IMG/VR virus record: IMGVR_UViG_3300021085_001602
Span: 1 to 46,865 of that record
Reading direction: 5' to 3' (one strand)
Source: a virus
Length of the DNA: 46,865 nt
Within the stretch, counting starts at the first letter, position 1. Each line of letters opens with the position of its first letter. The position numbers and the translations under genes were made by a program. Shown here in pieces: positions 16,736-23,648 of this stretch. The notes beneath the pieces are model-generated. The model made no database searches, was not told the DNA's origin, and saw only the letters and a program-made list of their open reading frames with translations.

Positions 16736-17593
16736 ATGAAATTAGTAGTTTGCGGTTGCAGTTGGAGTAGTAGAGATTACACATATCCTGATACAGAATA
16801 TGGCTATTTTATCTCTAATGAACTTGGCTGGGAATACCAAAACATTGCACGAGTAGGCGGAAGTAATTTTAATATAAGATTACAAATAGACTATGCAATT
16901 AAAAATTTAAATCCTGACTTTATAGTTGTTAATTGGACAACGCCAGACAGATTTGATTGGAACCACCGTGGCAACTTATACGAAATAGAAAAAGGCTTAA
17001 AACAATCAGACTATAATGTTGATAAGTTTTTTACCAACGAATGGAACCACCCTTGCTATCCAGATATAGAGCCTACTATAATGCATCAAAGTATGACTGG
17101 ATTAGTTACATATGATGACTTCTCTAGAACATATGAAGAAGCCTGTGTTTGGTGGGACGATTTACCTGCTCATATGAACAAGGCACAATGGGAAAGTATG
17201 AAAACTTTCTATATAAATTTATATGATACAGATCTAGAGGCACACAAACAATACTATATGATGGAAAGTGCTGTAAATCAAATGCAAAGAGCAGATGTAC
17301 CTTTCCTGTTTTGCCCAAATACGTTTAACTGGAAACAAAATATACAAGAACGTTATAAACTAACTGATGAAGAAAAACACAAATACTATATTGATGGTTT
17401 AACTTACGATTTTGTGCCTGAGAAGAGCTTACAATTATATACAGGTATTGCTGATGCTTTGGCTTGGGATTTTGAGACAATGGAAGACCCTGTTGGTAAT
17501 CCTGACCATAATCATTGTCATCATTTAAGTGCTAATGCACATAAAAGGTGGGCTACTGAGATTGCTATTCCTAAAATTAAAGATATTCTTTAA
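16736..17593 (+). CDS. SGNH/GDSL-like protein (paralogue C)
   Basis: A 285-aa protein and the closest relative in the window of the 14780 gene. Shared blocks are GCSWSSRD at the N-terminus, the GGSNFNIRLQI loop, NWTTPDRFDWN, and a C-terminal HCHHLSANAHKRWA that is a good candidate for the catalytic His block. This gene is separated from its paralogue by the inverted glycosyltransferase-like gene. Its start has no ribosome binding site but lies directly behind a late-type octamer, so it may be translated from a leaderless late mRNA. Its last 17 bases overlap the convergent SWIM gene. The substrate is unknown. Confidence 0.65.
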   Translation: MKLVVCGCSWSSRDYTYPDTEYGYFISNELGWEYQNIARVGGSNFNIRLQIDYAIKNLNPDFIVVNWTTPDRFDWNHRGNLYEIEKGLKQSDYNVDKFFTNEWNHPCYPDIEPTIMHQSMTGLVTYDDFSRTYEEACVWWDDLPAHMNKAQWESMKTFYINLYDTDLEAHKQYYMMESAVNQMQRADVPFLFCPNTFNWKQNIQERYKLTDEEKHKYYIDGLTYDFVPEKSLQLYTGIADALAWDFETMEDPVGNPDHNHCHHLSANAHKRWATEIAIPKIKDIL

Positions 17594-17906
17594 TATGTTT
17601 ACAAGTACCTCTAAATGTAAATCCAGGACAAGTACAAGTCATTTTTTCTGTATCTACTAGATAAACATTACCTTTAGAACCTTCTACTTTAACAATATGG
17701 CTAGCCAACTCTTCAGCACGTTCGCCTATCTTGACAAATTTACGTCTCGATTTACTAAATTGGTTACTAGGTACATTTAATACTTGTACTTCTGAATCTT
17801 TGTTACGTTGATAGGCTATAAGTTTACCAGCACCATTAATGTGGTATACACCATTATTTACTTTATATTTGCCCCAATCAGTGACTTCTTGTAGTATCTC
17901 AATCAT
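17577..17906 (-). CDS. SWIM zinc-finger protein
   Basis: A 109-aa protein ending in CTCPGFTFRGTCKHI, i.e. the C-x-C-x(n)-C-x-H signature of the SWIM domain, which binds zinc and is used for DNA or protein contacts. The first 70 residues are basic and probably all-beta, with no other motif. AGGAGT lies six bases before the ATG, and a consensus sigma70 promoter lies 26 bases upstream, so it is likely an early-expressed single-gene unit. Its 3' end overlaps the convergent SGNH-like gene by 17 bases. Confidence 0.85.
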   Translation of the reverse strand: MIEILQEVTDWGKYKVNNGVYHINGAGKLIAYQRNKDSEVQVLNVPSNQFSKSRRKFVKIGERAEELASHIVKVEGSKGNVYLVDTEKMTCTCPGFTFRGTCKHIKEYL

Positions 17907-17931
17907 ATGTTACTCCTAACATTTACTATAT

Positions 17932-17959
17932 ATTATAGCAAATTTATATGATTTGTCAA
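17932..17959 (-). promoter_or_regulatory. sigma70-type early promoter before the SWIM gene
   Basis: On the - strand: TTGACA (17959-17954), a 16-base spacer, then TATAAT (17937-17932). The -35 box adjoins the stop codon of the upstream gene. The predicted leader is about 19 bases and contains AGGAGT. Confidence 0.85.
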
Positions 17960-18289
17960 CTACTCGTCTGTGAAATATTTGTTAAGCAAAGTGTTTGCTT
18001 GGCTAGTGATTTTATTTTGAATAACATCTAATTCAACAATTATTTCTATCTCTTCTACAACTCTGTCTACATCAGTTTTTTTAAGTATCCAGTTAAGATC
18101 CTCAATAATTATATCATTTTCTATGTTTTTTATTTGTGATTCAGTACCGTTATCATATCTTAATGTAACAGTACTAACAAACTCAGCAGGAATCTCCTGA
18201 GTAAATATCTCACTCAGGAAATTGTTGATCTTTTTGGATCTATTTTTAGATCTCCCGAGTACTATAATTCGGGCAGGACCTTGTGACAC
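17960..18289 (-). CDS. conserved-looking hypothetical protein, 109 aa
   Basis: The N-terminus MSQGPARIIVLGRSKNRSKK is basic and glycine-containing. The rest is acidic, with alternating strands and a C-terminal helix. No catalytic motif was seen. The ATG at 18289 meets the end of the 18289-18873 gene directly, so the two are one transcription unit, ordered 19183, 18873, 18289. The following stop codon is embedded in the promoter of the SWIM gene. It could be a small DNA- or RNA-binding factor, but nothing in the sequence shows it. Confidence 0.7.
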   Translation of the reverse strand: MSQGPARIIVLGRSKNRSKKINNFLSEIFTQEIPAEFVSTVTLRYDNGTESQIKNIENDIIIEDLNWILKKTDVDRVVEEIEIIVELDVIQNKITSQANTLLNKYFTDE

Positions 18290-18873
18290 TACGACTGCTT
18301 AGGTGGTCTGCCTGGCCCTTTTTTAGGTGCTAGGCTAGGGTCTAGTTCATATGCTTTAGCCTTTTTAGCCGCCGCATCTTCCATCATTGCTTTTGCATCA
18401 CCTTCAATAAGTTCTGCTTGTTGCAATAATCCTTCTGCCATTCCGCTGTCTGAAGTAACTGCTTGTTGCTCTTGCATAACAACATCAGGATTTACTTCTG
18501 TATTCAACGGTGGGTTAGAACCTGTATCAATTTTTTGTATTTCCCTGTTGACTTCTGATAGTGCAATTTTATCAGTAGGTGTAGGTGTTAAAAATACCAA
18601 ATTACTAGCAACTTTAATAAGTTTTTTAGTAAAATGCAAATCATTTAATACATTACTACCATCTGAAAATTGTCTTCTGCTTAGTACTTCTGAAATCTCA
18701 TTTGATTCCTGAGCTTCTAAACTTTGCACAATATTCATTAAATCGTCATGCTTTTGATCATCTAATGAAGTTGTTTCAACAATTAAACAGTTTTCAGTTT
18801 CGTTAGGTACTTCTCTAAAAACTACTACACATGGTTTTTCACCATATTTGCCGACATGTTTTAATACTGCCAT
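18289..18873 (-). CDS. hypothetical protein with C-terminal AT-hook-like motif
   Basis: Taken from the ATG at 18873 (194 aa, MAVLKHVGKYGEKP), because GGAG lies 6-9 bases before it. A longer frame back to 18960 would start with an unlikely Lys/Gln stretch that overlaps the upstream gene. The N-terminal 90 residues look like a compact alpha/beta domain. The middle is rich in Ala, Gln and Glu and probably helical. The last residues are APKKGPGRPPKQS, with the GRP core of an AT-hook that binds the minor groove of AT-rich DNA. A DNA-binding role is therefore possible. No homologous family is named with confidence. Confidence 0.75.
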   Translation of the reverse strand: MAVLKHVGKYGEKPCVVVFREVPNETENCLIVETTSLDDQKHDDLMNIVQSLEAQESNEISEVLSRRQFSDGSNVLNDLHFTKKLIKVASNLVFLTPTPTDKIALSEVNREIQKIDTGSNPPLNTEVNPDVVMQEQQAVTSDSGMAEGLLQQAELIEGDAKAMMEDAAAKKAKAYELDPSLAPKKGPGRPPKQS

Positions 18874-18874
18874 T

Positions 18875-19183
18875 TTATTCTCCTGTTGGAGCCTCTGCTG
18901 GTGCTTCTGCTTCTGAGTCTGCTTCCGCTTCTTCATTAGCCGCATTTTGTTCTGCCACAAAGTTTAAGAACGTAGTTAGTTTATCAAAAACTGTTCCAAC
19001 CTGTGTCATTTCATTACCTCTAAAGGCGCCTCTTTGTGAAGCAAGGTCTACTATTTGTGCTAAAAGTTGTAGATCTTGTAACCCGATGCTTTCAGGTGTT
19101 GAACCTTCTGCTGGTGCTTCTGTTTCTGCAGTAGCAACTTCTTCGTTTACTGCTTCTGCTTCTGTTTTTTTGCTGTTAGCCAT
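18875..19183 (-). CDS. acidic hypothetical protein, 102 aa
   Basis: An Ala/Glu-rich tail at each end flanks a central helical region, GLQDLQLLAQIVDLASQRG, followed by MTQVGTVFDKLTTFL. The ends are low-complexity and probably disordered. GGAG lies eight bases before the ATG. It is followed at once by the 18873 gene. There is no consensus sigma70 box in the 76 bases upstream, so it may rely on a late or weak promoter. The function is unknown. Confidence 0.72.
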   Translation of the reverse strand: MANSKKTEAEAVNEEVATAETEAPAEGSTPESIGLQDLQLLAQIVDLASQRGAFRGNEMTQVGTVFDKLTTFLNFVAEQNAANEEAEADSEAEAPAEAPTGE

Positions 19184-19259
19184 TTATTTCTCCAAATAAA
19201 ATTAATTTTTCTATACCACTATTTAACACTATATTTAATTCATAGTTTAAAAAAATGGT

Positions 19260-19598
19260 CTATTTTCTTATTTCTTCTATACCTGATTGCATATTATAGT
19301 AATGATAAAAGTTTTCCTTGTCTATAGGATTTGCAAAATATACATATACAGTCTTATGTCCAAATACATCTTCTATATCATAATAAACAAGATCCTCGGG
19401 TATTGTTTTGATATAATCAAGTACTATACCTAGCAAAGATTCGTTACTAGGCTTCCTGTAATCATCTGAATTACTAGCAACTTTTTTATCTTTTTCTATT
19501 TCTACCTTTACTTTATTACGCAACATAGTAATAAAAATTTCGTTACCGTGCAAGTTTTTCCAATCTTCTCTAGTGAGAACTGATGTGTAACTAATCAT
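19260..19598 (-). CDS. hypothetical protein, 112 aa
   Basis: The ATG at 19598 was chosen because it forms an 8-base overlap (ATGATTAG) with the stop of the upstream VWA gene, a joint used elsewhere in this genome. An upstream in-frame start at 19628 is less likely. The protein is mixed alpha/beta and ends in an aromatic-rich stretch (YVYFANPIDKENFYHYYNM). No motif was recognised. Coupling to the VWA gene suggests it works with the MoxR/VWA pair, but this is inference from position. Confidence 0.65.
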   Translation of the reverse strand: MISYTSVLTREDWKNLHGNEIFITMLRNKVKVEIEKDKKVASNSDDYRKPSNESLLGIVLDYIKTIPEDLVYYDIEDVFGHKTVYVYFANPIDKENFYHYYNMQSGIEEIRK

Positions 19599-20913
19599 CT
19601 TCTCTAGTATAAGGAACTGTAATACCAAAAGGTGCTACAGGACTCTTGCCTCCGTAACCTGAACCATGTACAATAAACAAAGTATCACAATAGTTTTCGT
19701 CGCCCCAACTTCCCCATGGATAACCATCTGTAAACATAATATGTTTCTTAGGAACAATACCTGCTTCTTTCATGTAATCAAATACACAATCAAACTCAGT
19801 ACCGCCACCACCTTGGATATCATACTCCAAAAACTCTTCCATGTTATGTGGTGTAAATGTAACAGGATTATGTACTTCAGTATCAAAGCAGAATAAATGT
19901 ATTCTAAAGTCTGTGTACTGATCCATAATACCCTTAACTTCTGACAAGAAGTCACGTAACATTGTATCATATATAGATCCTGATACGTCCATGGATATTG
20001 CAACGTCTATAGTTGTTTCTCTGTCCATTCCAGGCAAGTAAAATCCTTCATTAAGTCCTTTACGGCTTGGCGTTTGATATGTGTAGTCACTTCTGACAAC
20101 ACTTTGGATTTGCATAGCAATTAACTGCCTCCAATCTAACTGAGGATTAAGTAAATGATCTAATGCTCTTTTGACACCACCAGGTAAGTTACCAGCACCT
20201 GCGGCCTTGGCCGCCTGCATTGTGGCATTTTTAAACTCTTGTGATATCTTTTCTTTCTCTTCAGCAGTATATTTTGCAGGACCGTCTTTGTCGCCACCTT
20301 CAGAGTTGGCTTCTCCGCCTTCTCCAGTTGCTCCGTCATCGTCACCGTCATCTCTGTCTAAGTGAACATCGAAAGAATCAACATCAATAACTCTGCCTTC
20401 TTCTTTTGCTTGTTGAAACAAATCATCATAAATTTCTTCTGATACCATACCTCTGTATTTCCAATCAAAACAAATTTTAACTAACTTAATCTCTTCACCT
20501 ATCTTAGCATCAATTAAGTCTGCATTAATAACATAGTCATTAGCAATATTCCATAAACGTGGGTCTCTGTCGCCACGTCTATTAACGTCAAAATGATCGT
20601 AAACACAATGTAATACTTCGTGTCCAATTCCAAATACAATTTCAGCGTCGCTCATTGCGGCAACAAAGTTCCTGTTATAGTAAAAGTATCTGCCGTCAGT
20701 AGCAAGAGTAGGGCACCATTCTGTTGCATCTTTAAATCTAAGTCTAGTTGCTAAGTTACCAAAGAAGGGTGCTGAAATAAGCATTTCAATCCTTGCTTTA
20801 ATAAGTTTATCTTCTATTTCTGTAGATGTAAGCGAAGTTTCAGGTATTTCATAAAGTGCTTCTGCAACTCTATCTTTAGGCTGTTCTGCTTTTGCTTGTT
20901 TTGTATCTGACAT
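19591..20913 (-). CDS. metallopeptidase-like / VWA-domain protein (DUF2201-like), MoxR partner
   Basis: A 440-aa protein. Residues 1-160 have a zincin-like helix with HEVLH (98-102) and a third possible ligand further on. Residues 180-240 are an acidic, low-complexity linker. Residues 300-440 form a VWA-like domain with the MIDAS motif DVSGS (309-313) and later GGGGTEFDCVF and MFTDGYP. This is the layout of DUF2201-type proteins, which usually sit next to MoxR-family AAA+ ATPases that remodel protein or cofactor complexes. Here the MoxR gene is 1 kb upstream on the same strand, with an SGNH-like gene in between. It has its own sigma70 promoter. The client protein is unknown. Confidence 0.88.
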   Translation of the reverse strand: MSDTKQAKAEQPKDRVAEALYEIPETSLTSTEIEDKLIKARIEMLISAPFFGNLATRLRFKDATEWCPTLATDGRYFYYNRNFVAAMSDAEIVFGIGHEVLHCVYDHFDVNRRGDRDPRLWNIANDYVINADLIDAKIGEEIKLVKICFDWKYRGMVSEEIYDDLFQQAKEEGRVIDVDSFDVHLDRDDGDDDGATGEGGEANSEGGDKDGPAKYTAEEKEKISQEFKNATMQAAKAAGAGNLPGGVKRALDHLLNPQLDWRQLIAMQIQSVVRSDYTYQTPSRKGLNEGFYLPGMDRETTIDVAISMDVSGSIYDTMLRDFLSEVKGIMDQYTDFRIHLFCFDTEVHNPVTFTPHNMEEFLEYDIQGGGGTEFDCVFDYMKEAGIVPKKHIMFTDGYPWGSWGDENYCDTLFIVHGSGYGGKSPVAPFGITVPYTREDD

Positions 20914-20942
20914 TAGTTACTCCTTAATTTAACTATACAACT

Positions 20943-20970
20943 ATTATAGCAAAAAAGTATTATTTGTCAA
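20943..20970 (-). promoter_or_regulatory. sigma70-type early promoter before the VWA gene
   Basis: TTGACA (20970-20965), a 16-base spacer and TATAAT (20948-20943) on the - strand. AAGGAGT precedes the ATG at 20913. The -35 box overlaps the 3' end of the upstream SGNH-like gene. Confidence 0.85.
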
Positions 20971-21613
20971 GTAAATGTTCTATATTTTTTAGTATATAGG
21001 GTACTGCATCTGTTGGTGTGCCGGGCTCTCCCATATGATTGTCTATTGAACTACTTGTTGCTCCTGATGTTAAGTTATTATCTTTCTCAAACTGCCATAT
21101 AAGACTAGTAAAATTCCCTGTATTAGAGGCGTCAATGTTTTCTAAAGTCTTAAAACCTGGGATATAGTCTATAGGAAAATCTCCAAAGGCAGGTAAATGT
21201 ATTGTTTTACAGGGAAGTGGGTAATTATACATATAACTTATGTAAGAAGCCGCCCTAAGCTCTTCTTCTTGTGGGTCGCTAAGGTATAACAAGTATCTGT
21301 TATAAGCATCAAATTGCTCTTTTGTAATATTTTGATGTGCTTGATTTTGGTCCTCGCGAGTTGATACGCCTTGTCTAAAACAATTATTTTGGAACCTCCA
21401 CCTAAAAACAGAAGTGTAAACAAAAACTACAATATCATCGCTCTGAATAAATTGTATGTTATCAACAAAGTCCTGCATAGTTGTATGAAGTGATTTACCA
21501 GCAAATCCCAAATGAGCAATATGCGAGTTTGTTCGTATTGCCAACTCGTCAACCCATGTTCCTGGTTCTGCACTACAACACCAACTATCTCCAAAAAACC
21601 AAATCTTCTTCAT
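20960..21613 (-). CDS. SGNH/GDSL-like protein (divergent member D)
   Basis: 217 aa from the ATG at 21613 (MKKIWFFGDSWCCSAE). An in-frame ATG at 21634 adds seven residues. FGDSW is a true block I GDS, unlike the GCS of the island copies, and FAGKSLHTTMQDF matches the block II-III area. The segment DIVVFVYTSVFRWRF corresponds to the 'NWT.P.R..W' strand of the others. Near the C-terminus SSSIDNHMGEPG is a candidate D-x-H catalytic block. A late-type octamer ends five bases before this ATG. It lies between the MoxR and VWA genes. An esterase or acyl-group enzyme is the likely role, substrate unknown. Confidence 0.62.
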   Translation of the reverse strand: MKKIWFFGDSWCCSAEPGTWVDELAIRTNSHIAHLGFAGKSLHTTMQDFVDNIQFIQSDDIVVFVYTSVFRWRFQNNCFRQGVSTREDQNQAHQNITKEQFDAYNRYLLYLSDPQEEELRAASYISYMYNYPLPCKTIHLPAFGDFPIDYIPGFKTLENIDASNTGNFTSLIWQFEKDNNLTSGATSSSIDNHMGEPGTPTDAVPYILKNIEHLLDK

Positions 21614-21618
21614 ACTAA

Positions 21619-21626
21619 TATTTATT
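21619..21626 (-). promoter_or_regulatory. T4-late-type promoter octamer abutting the SGNH-like gene
   Basis: AATAAATA on the - strand (one mismatch to TATAAATA), then TTAGT and the ATG at 21613. The spacing is the same as at 16736 and 43986 and predicts transcription starting at the ATG. A GAGGA further upstream would only be in the message if a different start site is used. Confidence 0.5.
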
Positions 21627-21752
21627 GTCCTCATTAATAGGAAAATCCGCTTTCTAGGACATACTATACTAACGGATCATTCAACTAGGCTATTGCCTTA
21701 TTGTAGTAACATCTGGCCCTACTGTTTTCAGGCACTCTACTACACGGTTCAA

Positions 21753-21780
21753 TAAAAAATCCCCCAGTTGCCTGGGGGAT
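21753..21780 (-). terminator. rho-independent terminator after moxR
   Basis: A perfect 9-bp stem, ATCCCCCAG / CTGGGGGAT (21759-21767 with 21772-21780), has a 4-base loop. On the - strand it is followed by a run of T (the A run at 21753-21759). It ends the moxR transcript. Confidence 0.9.
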
Positions 21781-21781
21781 G

Positions 21782-21829
21782 AAACTAGAGATTCTTAGGT
21801 AGGGAGTAACATAGGTAGGTCTCTAGTTT
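21782..21829 (-). repeat. 10-bp inverted repeat beside the moxR terminator
   Basis: AAACTAGAGA (21782-21791) and TCTCTAGTTT (21820-21829) are perfect inverted copies with a 28-base loop. In the - strand mRNA it would form a hairpin between the moxR stop and its terminator, possibly protecting the 3' end or binding a regulator. Confidence 0.6.
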
Positions 21830-21847
21830 TTGAAATTTGCCTCTCCC

Positions 21848-22954
21848 TTAGGCGATATACTTTGTGTACCTCTCACTAAAAGTTTTGTGAAGTTCTTTAT
21901 CAAGATCAGTTCTTACATTGAATCTAATCTGATAGTCCTTCATAATTGTCTTAAATAAGAACACAACCATTTCAGGCTCAAAGTTGTCATAACTAAATCT
22001 AACAACATTATTGAGTGCCTTTCTGAACTTGTCGTCAATACCAGCATCCTTAAACATTTCGTTTAGTTCATATGCAAGTCCAACTACAAGTGAATACTTG
22101 GCTGAAATCTCTTTAGACAACTTATTGTCTAAGTTCTTTACTTCTCCGCCTATAATTTGATCAGGGTTAGGAAGTTTAGAAGCAATCCTTCTGTGTTCTA
22201 CAAACTTGATTGCCATTCCTTCACCAATAGCACCTGCTATCTCGGCTTTTTGTTCAAAGCCATCAGCACTATCGAAGCCATCTGCCGCCAACATTTCACT
22301 TACAAAAGTCCAACTTCTTGGTGTTGCAAATGATTGTGAGCTACTTTTAGGATCAAAGTCAAACAAGTCGCCTTTAGAAAAACTTAGGTAACCTATTACA
22401 TCAGGATGTACTGTATTTTTCATAGCCCATTGTGACCAGTCTTCAAAGTTTACTTCCATATTAACATGCCTGAACCTGTTAGCCAACGGTGCTGGCATTC
22501 TGTAAGTAACACCTCTGTCAGTCTCACGGTTACCTGCGGCTACAATCTTAACATTGTCAGGCAGTATGTATTGTCCAATACGTCTGTTAAGAACTAATTG
22601 ATAAGCCGCCGCCTGTACACTAGGAGGTGCTGAATTAAGTTCGTCCAAAAACAATACCACATTGTCATATGAAGCGGCAAGATCTTGACTAGGCAAGTCA
22701 CTTGGCGGGCTCCATTCCATTTGATTGTTTTCAGGGTTTCTAAAAGGATATCCTCTTAGATCTGTTGGCTCTAATAATGCCAACCTCATATCAATCATTA
22801 ATGCATTTCCTAGTTCACCTTCGTCAACTAGTCCTTGCACTAATTCTGATTTACCAATTCCAGGTGCTCCCCAGATAAAAATTGGCCTGTTAACCTTTAA
22901 AGCCCTTAAAATAATTGGCTTTACTGATTTTGCTCTTACGTTTAATGTTTCCAT
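21848..22954 (-). CDS. moxR: MoxR-family AAA+ ATPase
   Basis: A 368-aa protein. Walker A GAPGIGKSE (29-37), Walker B VVLFLDELNSA (near residue 100), then AGNRETDRG with the sensor I Asn and RMPAPLANRF with the arginine finger. These are the standard order for MoxR-type AAA+ proteins, which with a VWA partner act as chaperones that insert metals or remodel enzyme complexes. The C-terminal 180 residues are helical. It has its own sigma70 promoter and is followed by a strong terminator. The DUF2201-like VWA gene downstream is the natural partner. Phage targets for such a pair are not established. Confidence 0.9.
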   Translation of the reverse strand: METLNVRAKSVKPIILRALKVNRPIFIWGAPGIGKSELVQGLVDEGELGNALMIDMRLALLEPTDLRGYPFRNPENNQMEWSPPSDLPSQDLAASYDNVVLFLDELNSAPPSVQAAAYQLVLNRRIGQYILPDNVKIVAAGNRETDRGVTYRMPAPLANRFRHVNMEVNFEDWSQWAMKNTVHPDVIGYLSFSKGDLFDFDPKSSSQSFATPRSWTFVSEMLAADGFDSADGFEQKAEIAGAIGEGMAIKFVEHRRIASKLPNPDQIIGGEVKNLDNKLSKEISAKYSLVVGLAYELNEMFKDAGIDDKFRKALNNVVRFSYDNFEPEMVVFLFKTIMKDYQIRFNVRTDLDKELHKTFSERYTKYIA

Positions 22955-22986
22955 ATTAGTTACTCCTTAATTTAACCTATACAAAT

Positions 22987-23014
22987 AGTATAACAAAAAA
23001 TTACTCTAAGTCAA
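22987..23014 (-). promoter_or_regulatory. sigma70-type early promoter before moxR
   Basis: TTGACT (23014-23009), a 16-base spacer and TATACT (22992-22987) on the - strand. The leader carries AAGGAGT before the ATG at 22954. Confidence 0.75.
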
Positions 23015-23193
23015 GCCTTATTTGAAAAAAGTTTTGAAAATAATTTTTCTTGCTCTTCTCTTGAATAAGGTTGCTCACCGTATGCTAATCTTTCCTCTGT
23101 GTTCATTTGTGACCACAATGAAAAATTACTATCATATGACATAGAACTGTCATAATTAAATTTATATTCTCCTGCATCCATAATACTGTTCAT
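23011..23193 (-). CDS. small hypothetical protein, 60 aa
   Basis: An acidic, Ser/Tyr/Asn-rich N-terminal half is followed by a helical C-terminal half (REEQEKLFSKLFSNKA). AGGAGTAATAT directly precedes the ATG, and a consensus early promoter lies 29 bases upstream, so it is very likely expressed. Its last codons overlap the -35 box of the moxR promoter. Small early phage proteins of this kind often bind host factors, but nothing specific is visible. Confidence 0.75.
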   Translation of the reverse strand: MNSIMDAGEYKFNYDSSMSYDSNFSLWSQMNTEERLAYGEQPYSREEQEKLFSKLFSNKA

Positions 23194-23221
23194 ATATTAC
23201 TCCTTTTAAATATATGAAACA

Positions 23222-23249
23222 ATTATAACAAAAATATCAGATTTGTCAA
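23222..23249 (-). promoter_or_regulatory. sigma70-type early promoter
   Basis: TTGACA (23249-23244), a 16-base spacer and TATAAT (23227-23222) on the - strand, driving the 60-aa gene at 23193. Both boxes are perfect consensus. Confidence 0.85.
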
Positions 23250-23252
23250 GCC

Positions 23253-23282
23253 AAAAAAAAGGGTACTAAAAAGTACCCTTTT
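23253..23282. terminator. hairpin terminator after the HTH gene
   Basis: AAGGGTACT (23259-23267), loop AAAA, AGTACCCTT (23272-23280). The preceding A run (23253-23260) gives a T tract on the - strand, so it ends the 23302-23562 transcript just before the next early promoter. Confidence 0.88.
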
Positions 23283-23301
23283 AATTAAAGTATTATCTAG
23301 A

Positions 23302-23562
23302 TTAGACAGTACCGTTAGCCATTGCTTTGTAACCTGCGGCAATAATTGCTCTTGAAGGAGTACCTAAACGATAAACGTTTCTGCTTCTTCCTTTTGTGTC
23401 AGTCACAACATTCAAATAGATTGAGTATCCTTTGAATCTTAGTGCTTGAATCACTGCTTGTGGATTACCTGCTCCGAATTGAGCTCTTAGTTGGGCTGAA
23501 CTTAAAGTTCTGCCTGATTGAAGTGCTGATAGCACTTTGGCTTCTTTAGTAGTAGTTGTCAT
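23302..23562 (-). CDS. small winged-helix/HTH-like protein, 86 aa
   Basis: The segment KEAKVLSALQSGRTLSSAQL followed by RAQFGAGNPQAVIQALRFKGYSI reads as helix-turn-helix plus recognition helix, with a following beta hairpin (YLNVVTDTKGRSRNVYRLG) like a wing. It is basic and small, as expected of a DNA-binding regulator. It has a strong ribosome site, its own consensus early promoter and its own terminator, so it is an independent early unit. The target is unknown. Confidence 0.75.
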   Translation of the reverse strand: MTTTTKEAKVLSALQSGRTLSSAQLRAQFGAGNPQAVIQALRFKGYSIYLNVVTDTKGRSRNVYRLGTPSRAIIAAGYKAMANGTV

Positions 23563-23618
23563 ATGACTCTCCTATTATTTACTTATTTGAGTCCAGTATT
23601 ATTACTGAACATGCAACT

Positions 23619-23646
23619 ATTATACACTAAAGTAAAATATTGTCAA
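23619..23646 (-). promoter_or_regulatory. sigma70-type early promoter before the HTH gene
   Basis: TTGACA (23646-23641), a 16-base spacer and TATAAT (23624-23619) on the - strand. The leader to the ATG at 23562 is about 50 bases. Confidence 0.85.
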
Positions 23647-23648
23647 GC

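Larger units (their letters stand above)
21635..21847. other. 213-base structured non-coding gap
   Basis: No open frame with a start and ribosome site was found here. On the - strand, just after moxR, it holds a 10-bp inverted repeat, then a strong terminator hairpin, then about 110 bases with several short self-complementary stretches (for example GGCTATTGCC). No tRNA cloverleaf could be drawn. It may be only an untranslated spacer or may hide a small RNA. Confidence 0.4.

Noticed and set aside
21635-21755. Possible tRNA because of a GGTTCAA string at about 21747
   Set aside because: No acceptor, D or anticodon stems could be paired on either strand around it.
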